Positions 1 to 7,996 of a stretch of DNA of 64,000 nucleotides are shown piece by piece. The position numbers and the translations under genes are program-made. Each line of letters begins with the position of its first letter. Within the stretch, counting starts at the first letter, position 1. The DNA comes from RGIG4140 sp045632845 (lineage in GTDB: Bacteria > Pseudomonadota > Alphaproteobacteria > CAAHEQ01 > UBA3637), in contig JAZQXL010000014.1 in the NCBI GenBank assembly GCA_045632845.1, positions 140,164-204,163 on the forward strand, written 5' to 3'. The notes under the pieces are model-generated. The model saw only the letters and a list, made by a program, of their open reading frames with translations. It was not told the DNA's origin and did no database searches.

Positions 1-178
1 AGTTGTAATCGAACACAACTTAGACGTCATCAAAACAGCAGACTACATCATCGATATGGGACCAGAAGGGGGCGATGGGGGCGGTCAAGTTGTGGCCACC
101 GGTACACCAGAAGATGTTGCCAAAATTGAGGCCAGCTATACTGGTAAATATTTGAAAAAAATCCTCAGTAAGGGATGA
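1..178 (+). CDS. uvrA: UvrA excinuclease ABC subunit A, C-terminal end (5' truncated by window)
   Basis: The frame beginning at base 2 is open from the window edge to a TGA at 176-178 and gives the last 58 residues of UvrA. The text reads VVIEHNLDVIKTADYIIDMG followed by PEGGDGGG and VVATGTPEDVA, the invariant end of the second ABC ATPase domain (the H-loop region, with His in IEHN) and the Gly-rich tail. UvrA is the damage-sensing ATPase of nucleotide excision repair and loads UvrB on damaged DNA in the cytoplasm. A strong hairpin terminator starts 2 bases after the stop. Identification is near certain from this tail alone; the rest lies outside the window. Confidence 0.95.
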   Translation, partial: VVIEHNLDVIKTADYIIDMGPEGGDGGGQVVATGTPEDVAKIEASYTGKYLKKILSKG

Positions 179-180
179 TA

Positions 181-219
181 AAAAAAAGAACGCTTCTAAA
201 CTTTAAAGCGTTCTTTTTT
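181..219. terminator. Bidirectional rho-independent terminator between uvrA and the outer-membrane gene
   Basis: An A-run followed by AAGAACGCTT, a short loop and AAGCGTTCTTTTTT forms a stem with a T-run on both strands. It sits exactly between two convergent stop codons (176-178 and 221-223). Confidence 0.9.
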
Positions 220-220
220 A

Positions 221-778
221 TTAAAACATAAAGCGAAGCCCAGCGTATGTTTCAACCGTATCAAAGGTGAGTTCTTTTTTACCCTCATCATACTCAACTT
301 TGCCTAAATCAACATATCTCGCTCCCACATCGGCGGTAACATTTCTTGTTAAACGAAAGCCAACGCCACCCCCAACGTTCCATGCAAAATTTGAACCAGA
401 AATTTTTTCTTTCAACACTTCTACATTATGGCGTGCCATCCCCGCCCCAGCCATCAAATAAGGAATTACATTTCTTGTCACTTTCAAATCAACATATCCA
501 TTTGCCATGACACGTTGAAACTCAACCGTTAACATTTCATTATCAAAGCGATCTTTGACCAAATCTGTCGAAGATTGATATGCATATTCAACCTCCCCAC
601 GAAAAGGACCAGAATAAACACCAACAGCAGCAGAAGGAACAGAACCAGCTTCATGCGTATCAACTTGAGAGGTCTCTCTTACATCACTTAACCCACCACG
701 AACAGCTAAATAAACCCCTGATCTTGCAAAAGAGGATACACTTGCCAACAAACAAAGCATAAATACCAATGAGCGCAT
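221..778 (-). CDS. Outer-membrane beta-barrel protein (OmpA-like porin / Omp25-type fold)
   Basis: About 185 residues. An N-terminal signal peptide (MRSLVFMLCLLASVSSFARS) is followed by alternating amphipathic strands with many Gly and aromatic residues (VYLAVRGGLSD, GEVEYAYQ, VPYLMAGAGMARHN, GVGFRLTRNVTADVGARYVDLG) and a C-terminal strand ending in Phe (TYAGLRFMF), the usual signature of BamA-assembled barrels. The size fits an 8-stranded barrel of the OMP_b-brl type common in alphaproteobacterial surface antigens. I chose the ATG at 776-778 because GGAGG lies 5 bases upstream; a longer frame would begin at a TTG at 788-790 and swallow this ribosome binding site. Role (structural, adhesin or immune antigen) cannot be told from sequence. 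Confidence 0.85.
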   Translation of the reverse strand: MRSLVFMLCLLASVSSFARSGVYLAVRGGLSDVRETSQVDTHEAGSVPSAAVGVYSGPFRGEVEYAYQSSTDLVKDRFDNEMLTVEFQRVMANGYVDLKVTRNVIPYLMAGAGMARHNVEVLKEKISGSNFAWNVGGGVGFRLTRNVTADVGARYVDLGKVEYDEGKKELTFDTVETYAGLRFMF

Positions 779-864
779 CTTAACCTCCAACGCCTATAAA
801 ATTACATATATTTTTATTATTATTAAAAAAACGCCCCCTGTCAAGGTGAAATGATTTTTTAACA

Positions 865-891
865 TTGACACTTTCACTAAAAAAATATACT
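865..891 (+). promoter_or_regulatory. Putative sigma-70 promoter of the small Cys-rich gene
   Basis: TTGACA at 865-870 and TATACT at 886-891 with a 15-base spacer, slightly short. It lies 30 bases before the ATG at 922 and its AAGGAGG. Confidence 0.55.
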
Positions 892-921
892 TAAGGATGT
901 TCACTTATTAAAGGAGGTTTT

Positions 922-1212
922 ATGCACAAAATTTATTTAACACTCATCTTATCTTCACTCATCACAACATCTGCCTTTGCAGCCTGTCCATCAAACAGAC
1001 CAGCGAAATGGATGGATGACAAATGTTATACCTGTGAAACCGTTGCAAAAAAAATACAATCCTTTAAGGGCATACGAAAAGAAGGTAAGATCTCAAAAAA
1101 TCCAACACAAAAACAAATCCGAGAATTTCAAAAAGGTTTACAAGAAATTCAAAAACTAACAGATACAATCAAGAATATTAAAAAAGTTTGCTCAGAACCT
1201 GCCAAAAAATAA
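922..1212 (+). CDS. Small secreted protein with one C-P...W-x-D-x-x-C-x-x-C module
   Basis: 96 residues with AAAGGAGG 6 bases before the ATG. A cleavable signal peptide ends at SAFA-A, followed by a compact motif CPSNRPAKWMDDKCYTCE and then a Lys-rich, probably helical tail with a final Cys. The same module (C-P-x4-P-x-x-x-D-x-x-x-C-x-x-C) is repeated several times in the proteins at 37171 and 38024, so this is a single-module member of a local secreted family. The Cys pattern suggests disulfides in the periplasm or outside the cell. Not recognised as a named family; function unknown. Confidence 0.75.
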   Translation: MHKIYLTLILSSLITTSAFAACPSNRPAKWMDDKCYTCETVAKKIQSFKGIRKEGKISKNPTQKQIREFQKGLQEIQKLTDTIKNIKKVCSEPAKK

Positions 1213-1215
1213 TAT

Positions 1216-1250
1216 AAAAAAGGGAACTTCTCAAAAAACTTTCCTTTTTT
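1216..1250. terminator. Bidirectional terminator between convergent genes
   Basis: AAAAAAGGGAA pairs imperfectly with TTTCCTTTTTT around an A-rich loop. It is placed between the stop at 1212 and the minus-strand stop at 1250. Confidence 0.6.
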
Positions 1251-2878
1251 CATCTTCTGCCATTTTGTTCTTTTGAAAGGCGTAATACATCCTGTTTTTC
1301 AGGTTGTTTCAGTTCATAGAGCAAATGAGATGCAGCTGTTTTTGCTTTATCGCCCAGTATTTTAAAACCAACACATTCCCCTTTTTCAAAAAGAGGGGTT
1401 GTAAAAATATGATACTTCTCTCGTAATAACCTTGGAAGTGATTGATAAGCTTTTCCCTCCACCATATAAGCATTCAAACCAGAATGTTCTTGTTTTTTGT
1501 TTAAATCTCTAAAATACAAACAATCACCTTCAGATTTAAAATCTGATGCAGCTGTCAAAATAATCTTATTCACGTCTTCTTTACTTATTTTTTTTGGTTC
1601 AGCATTGTTGAAATTTTCTTGTTGCACAAGTTTTAAAAATGCATTCCACGTTTCATGATCTTGCAAACTGGTTGGAACATAAGCATAGATATCTCCATTT
1701 TTTCGTTTCAAAGGTTTGGCTTTAATCCCCAAAATTTCATAAATTTTAAGTTTTGGTTTACGCGCCAAATCAAAAGCCGTTAAATCCTCTTTAAATTGTA
1801 GCACACCATTTTTAACAACAAAAAAAGCAGCCACTTTCCTTGCCAAAGATGTTGTTAAAAAAGTTTTATTTTTTTCTTCAAATGCCACGGGAGATTGTTG
1901 TTCTTTATTTTGGGACAAACCCTCTTTTTCTTCATTTAAATAAGAAGAAATATCTATCTTATTTTGATATGGTTTTGAAAAACTTGAATCCAGTAACTTC
2001 ACTGGAGATTTTCCTTCCATCCCCGCCATATAGTAAGCAAAATCAAACACCTCAATTTGAGAGCATTTTTCTCCCAATGAACTTGTTGTGTTTGCATTTG
2101 CTCCCGCACCCATCAACAAAATATGGGCGCCCGAAAATGTCTTTGGTAAATCCATCCTCGCCTTTAAAAGTCTATCCAACAACACCCTTTCTATTTCGCT
2201 GCGCTTTTTCTTATCTTGAATGTAATATTCTGGCCCAATACGAATACCTTTAATTTTTTTACCATCACAAAAAATTTCAAAACCATCCAATTTATCATCA
2301 AATGTATCTTTTAAACATGGTTTAACAATTTGATAAAACTCGGCAGCAATTTCAGACGTAATTGGTTTTGAAAGGTAGCAATTCAAAGCATCAGAACGAT
2401 TTAAAGACCTAAGTGTTGGCACTTTAAAAGCGGCTTGATGCTTAATAATAAAAGCTCTTAAATTTTCAAACACTTTTGGAAACTCTTTAGAAGACACATC
2501 AATATCACAAACAAAGCGCTCGCAGGCTGGCTTTGCCCCTTTAGCCGTTTGATGAATAAAAGAGCCTGTTAAATCAAAACCTCTTTTTTTTATTTCAGAA
2601 AACTGTGTTGAAGTGATAATTTCATCATGAACCTGATTAAACAATTGAATATTTGCTTCATACATTTTCTCATCAACTTGACGGGTCACACATTTTTGTC
2701 TGGCATATAAAATTTCAGAAAACCGGCTAGGAGCATCCATTTTCTTTTGAGTATAAGCATCCTCACCTGTTTTTAAAATCTCTTTTATCCGATTAACAAG
2801 TTCTTTTGCCTCTTTATGCGTCAAAAAAGGATTGGGCTTAATGCCATATTTTTTTGCTAATTCAACCAAATATCCCAT
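1250..2878 (-). CDS. Large cytosolic protein of unknown function, possibly a degenerate lyase-like effector
   Basis: 542 residues with AGGAGG 4 bases before the ATG at 2876-2878. No signal peptide or membrane segment. Charged and Lys-rich, with a disordered Gln/Glu/Lys stretch near residues 310-340. No recognised family. Residues 119-215 have a layout like the phosphothreonine-lyase-like region of the 32902 protein: a strand RFVCDIDV, then FKVPT with Lys152, then NCYLSKPIT with Tyr168 and a long helix, then GIRIGPEYY. The K-x-H pair expected in the first strand is R-x-V here, so if related it is probably inactive or altered. This comparison is my inference by eye. It sits alone between terminators, in a window rich in effector-like genes. 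Confidence 0.6.
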   Translation of the reverse strand: MGYLVELAKKYGIKPNPFLTHKEAKELVNRIKEILKTGEDAYTQKKMDAPSRFSEILYARQKCVTRQVDEKMYEANIQLFNQVHDEIITSTQFSEIKKRGFDLTGSFIHQTAKGAKPACERFVCDIDVSSKEFPKVFENLRAFIIKHQAAFKVPTLRSLNRSDALNCYLSKPITSEIAAEFYQIVKPCLKDTFDDKLDGFEIFCDGKKIKGIRIGPEYYIQDKKKRSEIERVLLDRLLKARMDLPKTFSGAHILLMGAGANANTTSSLGEKCSQIEVFDFAYYMAGMEGKSPVKLLDSSFSKPYQNKIDISSYLNEEKEGLSQNKEQQSPVAFEEKNKTFLTTSLARKVAAFFVVKNGVLQFKEDLTAFDLARKPKLKIYEILGIKAKPLKRKNGDIYAYVPTSLQDHETWNAFLKLVQQENFNNAEPKKISKEDVNKIILTAASDFKSEGDCLYFRDLNKKQEHSGLNAYMVEGKAYQSLPRLLREKYHIFTTPLFEKGECVGFKILGDKAKTAASHLLYELKQPEKQDVLRLSKEQNGRR

Positions 2879-3030
2879 ACATCCTCCTAAAAAATATTAC
2901 ACAATCTAAAGAATATTATACCACAAAAGCTCTCTTTTATCAACAAATTAGCATAAAACTTAATAAAATCAAATAATTACAATCTAAATCGATCTGTAAA
3001 AAAGAACAGATATTAACTTGCGTATTTTTG

Positions 3031-3059
3031 TTGATTTTTTTCAACAATTTTGATATAAT
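3031..3059 (+). promoter_or_regulatory. Sigma-70 promoter for the 139-residue membrane protein gene
   Basis: TTGATT (3031-3036), a 17-base spacer and a perfect TATAAT (3054-3059), 38 bases before the ATG at 3097. Confidence 0.75.
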
Positions 3060-3096
3060 CTTTCTCTAAACAAAAAAGAAAGGTTTAAAACACAAG

Positions 3097-3516
3097 ATGG
3101 GTTATTCAACTGACAGATATTATGGCGCAACAATTGATATCGTTTCAATTTCACGTGCAAAAGAACGTGCCGCTCAAAAATTGGGCATTCCTTTTAAATA
3201 TGGTAAAGAAATTGAGACATATGGCGCTTCATTTAAAATACCACCAAGACATGTACACGTTGATCTTGAGAACATCTCATCAAGAAAGAAGATGGAATAT
3301 TATTCTTTAATGAAAAAATATACCAAACAAGAAATTAACAAATTAACAAACCCACTTGCCCAAAACCTCTTGTTAGCACTCCCACTTGTTGTTGCAGGAT
3401 TCGCAATCATATTTGGATTAACCAAATGTGAAAAGAAAAAGCCTTTTTCTCATCAACCAAACCTTATTCAAAAAGCAGACCTATCTGTTGCACAAAACCA
3501 TCAACGAACAAGATAA
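3097..3516 (+). CDS. Hypothetical protein with one C-terminal membrane segment
   Basis: 139 residues. The N-terminal two thirds are polar (MGYSTDRYYGATIDIVSISR, KYGKEIETYGASFKIPPRHV). A hydrophobic stretch NLLLALPLVVAGFAIIFGL around residues 90-108 is followed by a short Lys-rich tail, so it is probably a tail-anchored inner-membrane protein with its bulk in the cytoplasm (positive-inside rule is ambiguous here). The promoter at 3031 supports expression. A weak AGAAAGG lies upstream of the ATG. Not recognised; it may also be secreted and insert into a target membrane. Confidence 0.55.
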   Translation: MGYSTDRYYGATIDIVSISRAKERAAQKLGIPFKYGKEIETYGASFKIPPRHVHVDLENISSRKKMEYYSLMKKYTKQEINKLTNPLAQNLLLALPLVVAGFAIIFGLTKCEKKKPFSHQPNLIQKADLSVAQNHQRTR

Positions 3517-3522
3517 ATCTTG

Positions 3523-3951
3523 TTAACTTGTGTGCTGTTCCATCCATTTTTTAAGTTTTTGTAGCCCTTTATAACAAGAAGGGGCTATTTTGGGTAATAG
3601 CAATGCTGAATCAATTGAAAACCAAGCCGCATTTGATATTTCTGCTTGTTCAAGCTTAATATCCCCACCCACAATACGCACCACCGAATCAATAGATATA
3701 AAATGAGCATGCCGACTAAACTTAGGGGGGTGAGCAAAAAAATTACCCACCGCCAAAGTATCAATCAATAAAATGTCAAGCCCTGTTTGCTCCTTAATTT
3801 CACGTTGGGTCGCATTTTCAATGGTTTCACCCAAATTGATGTGTCCACCACAAATGCTCCACTCATTGTCCCACTTGGGAGATTGGAACAGCAAAACTTC
3901 ATTTTTATCATTGATGATAGGCAGCCACAATGGCTTCAATTCCCCGTTCAT
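3523..3951 (-). CDS. Nudix hydrolase with an altered Nudix box
   Basis: 142 residues. A Nudix box starts at Gly36 (GGHINLGETIENATQREIKE then QTGL), matching G-x5-E-x7-R-E-U-x-E-E-x-G-U except that the final metal-binding Glu is Gln (Q55). Nudix enzymes hydrolyse nucleoside diphosphates linked to other groups. The substrate cannot be inferred, and the E-to-Q change may lower or alter activity. The ATG overlaps the TGA of the upstream radical SAM gene (ATGA at 3948-3951), so the two are translationally coupled and likely act on the same substrate. N-terminal strands (PLWLPIINDKNEVLLFQSPK) and the C-terminal helix complete a normal single-domain length. Confidence 0.85.
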   Translation of the reverse strand: MNGELKPLWLPIINDKNEVLLFQSPKWDNEWSICGGHINLGETIENATQREIKEQTGLDILLIDTLAVGNFFAHPPKFSRHAHFISIDSVVRIVGGDIKLEQAEISNAAWFSIDSALLLPKIAPSCYKGLQKLKKWMEQHTS

Positions 3952-4904
3952 ACAAGAGCATTTAAAAGATCTCCTCTCTCATTTGCATATCCTTTTTCTT
4001 GAAACAAAACCAAGTTATCCGTCCGTATCAAACAAGGTCTTAAATCACCATTAGAAGAAACACGCAAAGCATAAGGCCCTTCAACACATTTTTCTTTCAA
4101 AGGACAAGATTGGCACGTTTTATTTTGAAAAGCTGCTTGCTTATATTCTTCTTTTCGAAAATCATCAAACTCCCAAACAGCCCCATTTTCAAAATAACAA
4201 ATCCGTTTTTTCTTAAATTTTGAAGGAACTTCTTCTTCCCACACTTGCCCAATGTGATCTTGCAAATATTCTAAAACAATATCAGAAAGTTCTGGCCCAT
4301 TTTCAAGTATGGTCAAAAATCGAATAGGCATTCCAAGTTTTGCCCCCAGCTCAGATATCGGCACCAACTGACTTGGAACTGTTGAGTTTTCCAATGCCAT
4401 AAAGTTGATTTTTGCCTGCCCTTTAAAATTGTGTGCCAAATTTTCAAGATTTTTCATCACTGCTGAAAATTGATTGGACACATTAAATAAAGCCCCATGC
4501 TGCACAGGATTAAGTGTTGAAAAGTTCACATTCACCGAATCCAAACCAGCCACTTTCAACTGTTGTTGCAACTCATTGGTGAGCAAAAAACCATTGGTCG
4601 TCATTCTGGTTTCGTACCCTCTTGATTTGAACACATGCACAACTTCTACCAAATTGCGGGCTAAAGTTGGCTCCCCACCAGTAAAAGAAACAGACCTTAA
4701 ACAAGGTCTGAAAAAATCGGCAATATATTCATAATCTTTGAGTGTTAATTCTGTTATAAGTGGCACAGCTTTATCACCTCTTAAGCCTTTTTTTTGCCCC
4801 TCATTCAGACAAAAAGCACACGCCCCATTACAGTTGTTTGTTAAACTCACGCTGAGATAATGAAACCCCATCTCTTTAATTTGGTTAAAAAGAAAATTTT
4901 TCAA
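3948..4904 (-). CDS. Radical SAM protein with a MoaA-like core and a C-terminal Cys cluster
   Basis: 318 residues. Start is a TTG at 4902-4904 preceded by a strong GGAGG. C25-x3-C29-x2-C32 (NCNGACAFC) is the radical SAM 4Fe-4S site, and SFTGGEP near residues 73-79 is the SAM-binding GGE motif. The barrel then continues with TTNGFLL and LDSVNVNFSTLNP, as in MoaA-like enzymes. The C-terminus has CQSCPLKEKC and later LRVSSNGDLRPCL, a second cluster of Cys resembling MoaA or SPASM/twitch auxiliary-cluster sites. No other molybdopterin gene is nearby, so MoaA itself is doubtful; the coupled Nudix enzyme suggests a nucleotide-derived or peptide-modifying pathway. Reaction unknown. Confidence 0.85.
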   Translation of the reverse strand: MKNFLFNQIKEMGFHYLSVSLTNNCNGACAFCLNEGQKKGLRGDKAVPLITELTLKDYEYIADFFRPCLRSVSFTGGEPTLARNLVEVVHVFKSRGYETRMTTNGFLLTNELQQQLKVAGLDSVNVNFSTLNPVQHGALFNVSNQFSAVMKNLENLAHNFKGQAKINFMALENSTVPSQLVPISELGAKLGMPIRFLTILENGPELSDIVLEYLQDHIGQVWEEEVPSKFKKKRICYFENGAVWEFDDFRKEEYKQAAFQNKTCQSCPLKEKCVEGPYALRVSSNGDLRPCLIRTDNLVLFQEKGYANERGDLLNALV

Positions 4905-5027
4905 AGCAACCCTCCTTTCGCTTTTGATTCACTATAACAAAAAAAAGAGGCAAAAACAAACACTTTATTTTTGCTTCTTTTATTGTTTTTTCTTGATTCA
5001 GAATCTGTTTTTTTGATATAATAAAAA

Positions 5028-5061
5028 AAGTAGCCACCAAACGAATCTGGTGGCTTTTAAT
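5028..5061 (-). terminator. Rho-independent terminator of the 287-residue gene
   Basis: On the minus strand AGCCACCA, an 8-base loop and TGGTGGCT are followed by a T-rich run; it directly follows the stop at 5062. The plus strand also has a short T-run. Confidence 0.8.
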
Positions 5062-5925
5062 TTATCTTTGGTTATCTACATCAAATCTGGCACGTTTTGA
5101 ATAATTAAAAACATCTCTTTTTAATGATATAATATGCGTTTTTAGAAGATCTGCCGACTCCTTTGTAACACCCCCTTGAATCAATTGATCCACCACCATA
5201 AACAAATCCAACAATCGTTTTTCTTCCTTCATTTTTTGATGACGCACAAATCTCGATTTCATTTCTATATCATTAATAGAAAAAGCTGTTCTATTCTTAG
5301 AATCAACTGCATTTAAATCAACATCAGCATCCAAACACCGTTGTACACAAGAAGCCAACATTTTTTGATACGCTGGCGGTGTATTTTGTTTTTTAGCTTC
5401 AGCATAAAGAGTACACAAAGCATGAAATGGTAAACGCTCATCAACTTCTTCGTTCAAATCCAAACCATTTTCTAAAAATGAATCGACCACCATATGCATA
5501 TTCAATCCAACAATTTTAGAAGCATCTGTGCGGACAATTTGTTGCTGTACCTCACAAATATTCATAAAAGAACGCGCCATATCATCAGATTTATATGTGC
5601 CTGCTGTAATAATTAAATCCAAACAATCTTTATCATACCATTTAGCAGACATTAAATATTGATCTAAAACTGTTTTACCTATTTTTTCAGAACTACCAAC
5701 TTCTTTTGCTTCATAAAAATCCATCCCTCGACAAGCCATTTCTTTTAACACCTTGTCATAACCATAATCAGCAAAAAAAGTAATAATTGAACCATCTTTT
5801 AAGGTATTACCCTTTTCAAAAGTAATAAAATTTCGCTTGATATATGAAAGAACAGCCCCTTCGCCATTCCCACGCAAATCATACATTTCCCTCAATTGTT
5901 TTTGGTATAAACCAGTGTCACTCAT
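5062..5925 (-). CDS. Divergent ankyrin-repeat-like protein
   Basis: 287 residues with GGAGA before the ATG. No signal peptide. Degenerate ankyrin-type pairs are visible: ITFFADYGYDKVLKEMACRG, VVDSFLENGLDLNEEVDER followed by LPFHALCTLYAEA, and CVQRCLDADVDLNAVDSKNR followed by TAF. These match the L-x-x-G-A-D-x-N-x-x-D-x-x-x-x-T-x-L pattern poorly but repeatedly. The C-terminus is helical and basic. Other proteins in the window carry clear ankyrins, so this is probably a diverged member of the same pool, acting through protein binding. Function unknown. Confidence 0.65.
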   Translation of the reverse strand: MSDTGLYQKQLREMYDLRGNGEGAVLSYIKRNFITFEKGNTLKDGSIITFFADYGYDKVLKEMACRGMDFYEAKEVGSSEKIGKTVLDQYLMSAKWYDKDCLDLIITAGTYKSDDMARSFMNICEVQQQIVRTDASKIVGLNMHMVVDSFLENGLDLNEEVDERLPFHALCTLYAEAKKQNTPPAYQKMLASCVQRCLDADVDLNAVDSKNRTAFSINDIEMKSRFVRHQKMKEEKRLLDLFMVVDQLIQGGVTKESADLLKTHIISLKRDVFNYSKRARFDVDNQR

Positions 5926-6030
5926 TCAGATCTCCATTAAAAAACGGGAGGTATTTTAACATATTTTAACTTATCTGTCAATATTTTTTTATATTTTCAA
6001 AACTTATTCAAAACATTATAAAAATATCAG

Positions 6031-6059
6031 TTGCGCAAAGTATTTTTTTGTGTTAAAAT
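6031..6059 (+). promoter_or_regulatory. Sigma-70 promoter of the ASCH gene
   Basis: TTGCGC (6031-6036), a 17-base spacer and TAAAAT (6054-6059). It overlaps an upstream in-frame TTG, which argues that translation does not start there. Confidence 0.65.
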
Positions 6060-6087
6060 GCATCTGTCAACACGAAAGGAGGGCATT

Positions 6088-6426
6088 ATGCATTACATGA
6101 GTGTGAAACAGCCTTATTTTAAACAATTAAAAGAAGGCAAAAAAACAATCGAACTCCGTCTTTTTGATGAAAAACGTCAAAAAATCAAAATGGGCGATTA
6201 CATTTTATTTACCAACAGCGAAGATAAGAAAGATTCTTTCCATGCCAAAGTGATTAATCTGCATTGGGAAAAGAGCTTTGATGCCCTTTGCAATAAAATT
6301 CAACCTTATCAAGCAGGGTTTAGAAACAAAAATGACCTCACCCAAGCATTGGAAGAATTTTATACACCAAACGATCAACAAAAATTTGGCGTTGTTGGGA
6401 TTGAAATTGGACTTATTCAAAAATAG
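6088..6426 (+). CDS. ASCH-domain protein (PUA-like fold)
   Basis: 112 residues from the ATG at 6088, chosen because AAAGGAGGG lies 5 bases upstream. The sequence opens MHYMSVKQPYFKQLKEGKKT and continues IELRLFDEKRQKIKMGD, the classic ASCH signature (K-x-G-x-K-T-I-E-x-R-L-x-D-x-K-R-x-x-I-x-x-G-D). ASCH domains are beta-barrels related to PUA domains that bind RNA or modified nucleosides; some family members hydrolyse N4-acetylcytidine (YqfB of E. coli). The C-terminal FGVVGIEIGLI strand closes the barrel. The gene stands alone with its own promoter. Role in RNA or nucleoside metabolism is inferred from the family only. Confidence 0.88.
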   Translation: MHYMSVKQPYFKQLKEGKKTIELRLFDEKRQKIKMGDYILFTNSEDKKDSFHAKVINLHWEKSFDALCNKIQPYQAGFRNKNDLTQALEEFYTPNDQQKFGVVGIEIGLIQK

Positions 6427-6529
6427 ATAAGTTCCAATAAAGTTATATTTAACACTAAGGATAAAAAAATATCCTATTATTGTTTGTTATCTCAAAAACA
6501 TTTTTAAAACAATTCAATAAAGAAAAATA

Positions 6530-6558
6530 TTGACAAGAAATCAAAAAAAAGATAAGAT
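6530..6558 (+). promoter_or_regulatory. Sigma-70 promoter of the Hsp70-like gene
   Basis: TTGACA (6530-6535), a 17-base spacer and TAAGAT (6553-6558). It overlaps the upstream in-frame TTG start, so the ATG at 6602 is preferred. Confidence 0.75.
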
Positions 6559-6601
6559 ACTAAAAAAATCAAAAAGTTACAAACACAAAGGAGTCTATTT
6601 T

Positions 6602-7867
6602 ATGGAAGAAAAAATTCTAGCAGGCATAGATTTTGGAACATCTAATTCCTTAATAGCAATTGCAAAATCAGAAAAAAGCATTCATCCAATAGAAATGCAT
6701 GGTGGAGATCCTGTTATTCCAACAGCATTGTTTTTTGACGGACGAGATACTAAATACGGACATCCTGCAATTACCTCTTATTTAAATGGTAGCTCTGGAC
6801 GCTTTATGCGCGGGATTAAAAGCCTTCTTGGAACAAAAGCAGAAAAAGACGGCACATATGTCTATGGTAAATTTTACACATTTTCTAACCTGGTAAGAAA
6901 ATTTCTTTGGCACGTCAAAACAGACACTGAAGAAAAAATAGATGCAGAAATTGAAAATGTTGTTATGGGCCGACCTGTTCATTTCAACAACGATCCAATT
7001 GAAGATAATGCAGCTGAAAAATGTCTTGAAAAAATTTGCCATGGATTAGGTTTTAAAAATGTCAGTTTTCAATATGAACCAATTGCTGCAGCACTTCATT
7101 ATGAACAAACAATTCAATCCGAAGAATTAACTCTTGTAGCAGATCTAGGGGGTGGCACATCCGATTTTTCAGTTGTCAGATTATCTCCAGATAGTGCAAA
7201 AAAAACAGACAGAACTTCCGATATTCTATCTAATGACAGCGTTCACGTAGCAGGAACAGACTTAGATAAAGCAACAGCATATACGGTTGTTATGCCTCAC
7301 TTTGGTAAAAATAGTGAGAGAAAAAACGGGCTTCCAATTCCTTACGCTTATTTTGTTGATGCGTGCGAATGGCATCAAATTAAAAAATTATACACAACAT
7401 CATTCATAACAGATTGTGAAACAATACTAAGAGAGGCAAAAGAGCCAAAATTGTTTAACAGATATCTGTCTATGATAAAAAACAAACAAGCTCATTATAT
7501 GCTTTTTGAAGTTGAAGCAGCAAAAATTTGTCTTTCTTCAAGAGAAAATGCAGAAATGGATTTATGTGAAATTGAACCTGACTTTTATCTTTCAATTTCA
7601 AAAAAGGCATTTTTAGGAGCAACAAACAAGATTAGAGAAGAAATTATTTCAAAAGCAAAAGAAACCATACAAAATTCTGGCGTAAATCCAAACAATATTC
7701 AAAATATAATATATACTGGCGGTACAAGCCTTGTTCCAGAGATTGCTCAAAAAATTCAATCGCTCTGTCCAAATGCTAAATCAAAAAAAATAAGCACATA
7801 TGCTTCCGTAGGGTCAGGATTAGCTCTTGAAGCATTGAGACGATATGGCAGAGAAAGACAATTTTAA
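6602..7867 (+). CDS. yegD: Hsp70-family ATPase, YegD-like
   Basis: 421 residues from the ATG at 6602, which follows AAAGGAG. It has the actin/Hsp70 ATPase signatures: phosphate 1 loop GIDFGTSNSLIAIA near the N-terminus, VVMGRPVHFN, FQYEPIAAALHYE, phosphate 2 loop ADLGGGTSDFSVV, and adenosine loop IYTGGTSLVPEIAQKI. The length and motif text (GRP-x-x-F, VFQYEP-like, GGGT-S/T-D) fit the short YegD subfamily, which lacks the DnaK substrate-binding domain. YegD-like proteins are presumed chaperone-like ATPases without a defined client. It is a monocistronic unit with a good promoter and a terminator after the stop. Confidence 0.88.
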   Translation: MEEKILAGIDFGTSNSLIAIAKSEKSIHPIEMHGGDPVIPTALFFDGRDTKYGHPAITSYLNGSSGRFMRGIKSLLGTKAEKDGTYVYGKFYTFSNLVRKFLWHVKTDTEEKIDAEIENVVMGRPVHFNNDPIEDNAAEKCLEKICHGLGFKNVSFQYEPIAAALHYEQTIQSEELTLVADLGGGTSDFSVVRLSPDSAKKTDRTSDILSNDSVHVAGTDLDKATAYTVVMPHFGKNSERKNGLPIPYAYFVDACEWHQIKKLYTTSFITDCETILREAKEPKLFNRYLSMIKNKQAHYMLFEVEAAKICLSSRENAEMDLCEIEPDFYLSISKKAFLGATNKIREEIISKAKETIQNSGVNPNNIQNIIYTGGTSLVPEIAQKIQSLCPNAKSKKISTYASVGSGLALEALRRYGRERQF

Positions 7868-7869
7868 AC

Positions 7870-7910
7870 ACCAATAAAAATGCCCCTTTATAAGGGGTGT
7901 TTTTATTGGT
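7870..7910. terminator. Long hairpin terminator after the Hsp70-like gene
   Basis: ACCAATAAAAATGCCCCTT pairs with AAGGGGTGTTTTTATTGGT apart from two G-U wobbles; the T-run lies within the descending arm. Confidence 0.75.
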
Positions 7911-7946
7911 ATCAATAAGATATTTTCTTATATATAAAAAAATAAT

Positions 7947-7975
7947 TTGACTATAAAAATTTCAGCTGCTAGATT
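7947..7975 (+). promoter_or_regulatory. Sigma-70 promoter of the Nudix-kinase-methyltransferase cassette
   Basis: TTGACT (7947-7952), a 17-base spacer and TAGATT (7970-7975), 21 bases before the ATG at 7997, with AGGAGG between. Confidence 0.65.
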
Positions 7976-7996
7976 ACAAGTATAGGAGGTATTATT

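Noticed and set aside
1840..2253. 137-codon open frame antisense to the 1250-2878 gene
   Set aside because: No ribosome binding site; composition is that of an antisense shadow of a strongly supported gene.
6530..6601. Longer N-terminus for the Hsp70-like gene from a TTG at 6530
   Set aside because: The TTG is the -35 box of a good promoter and the ATG at 6602 has AAAGGAG; the extension is Lys-rich and unlike the family.
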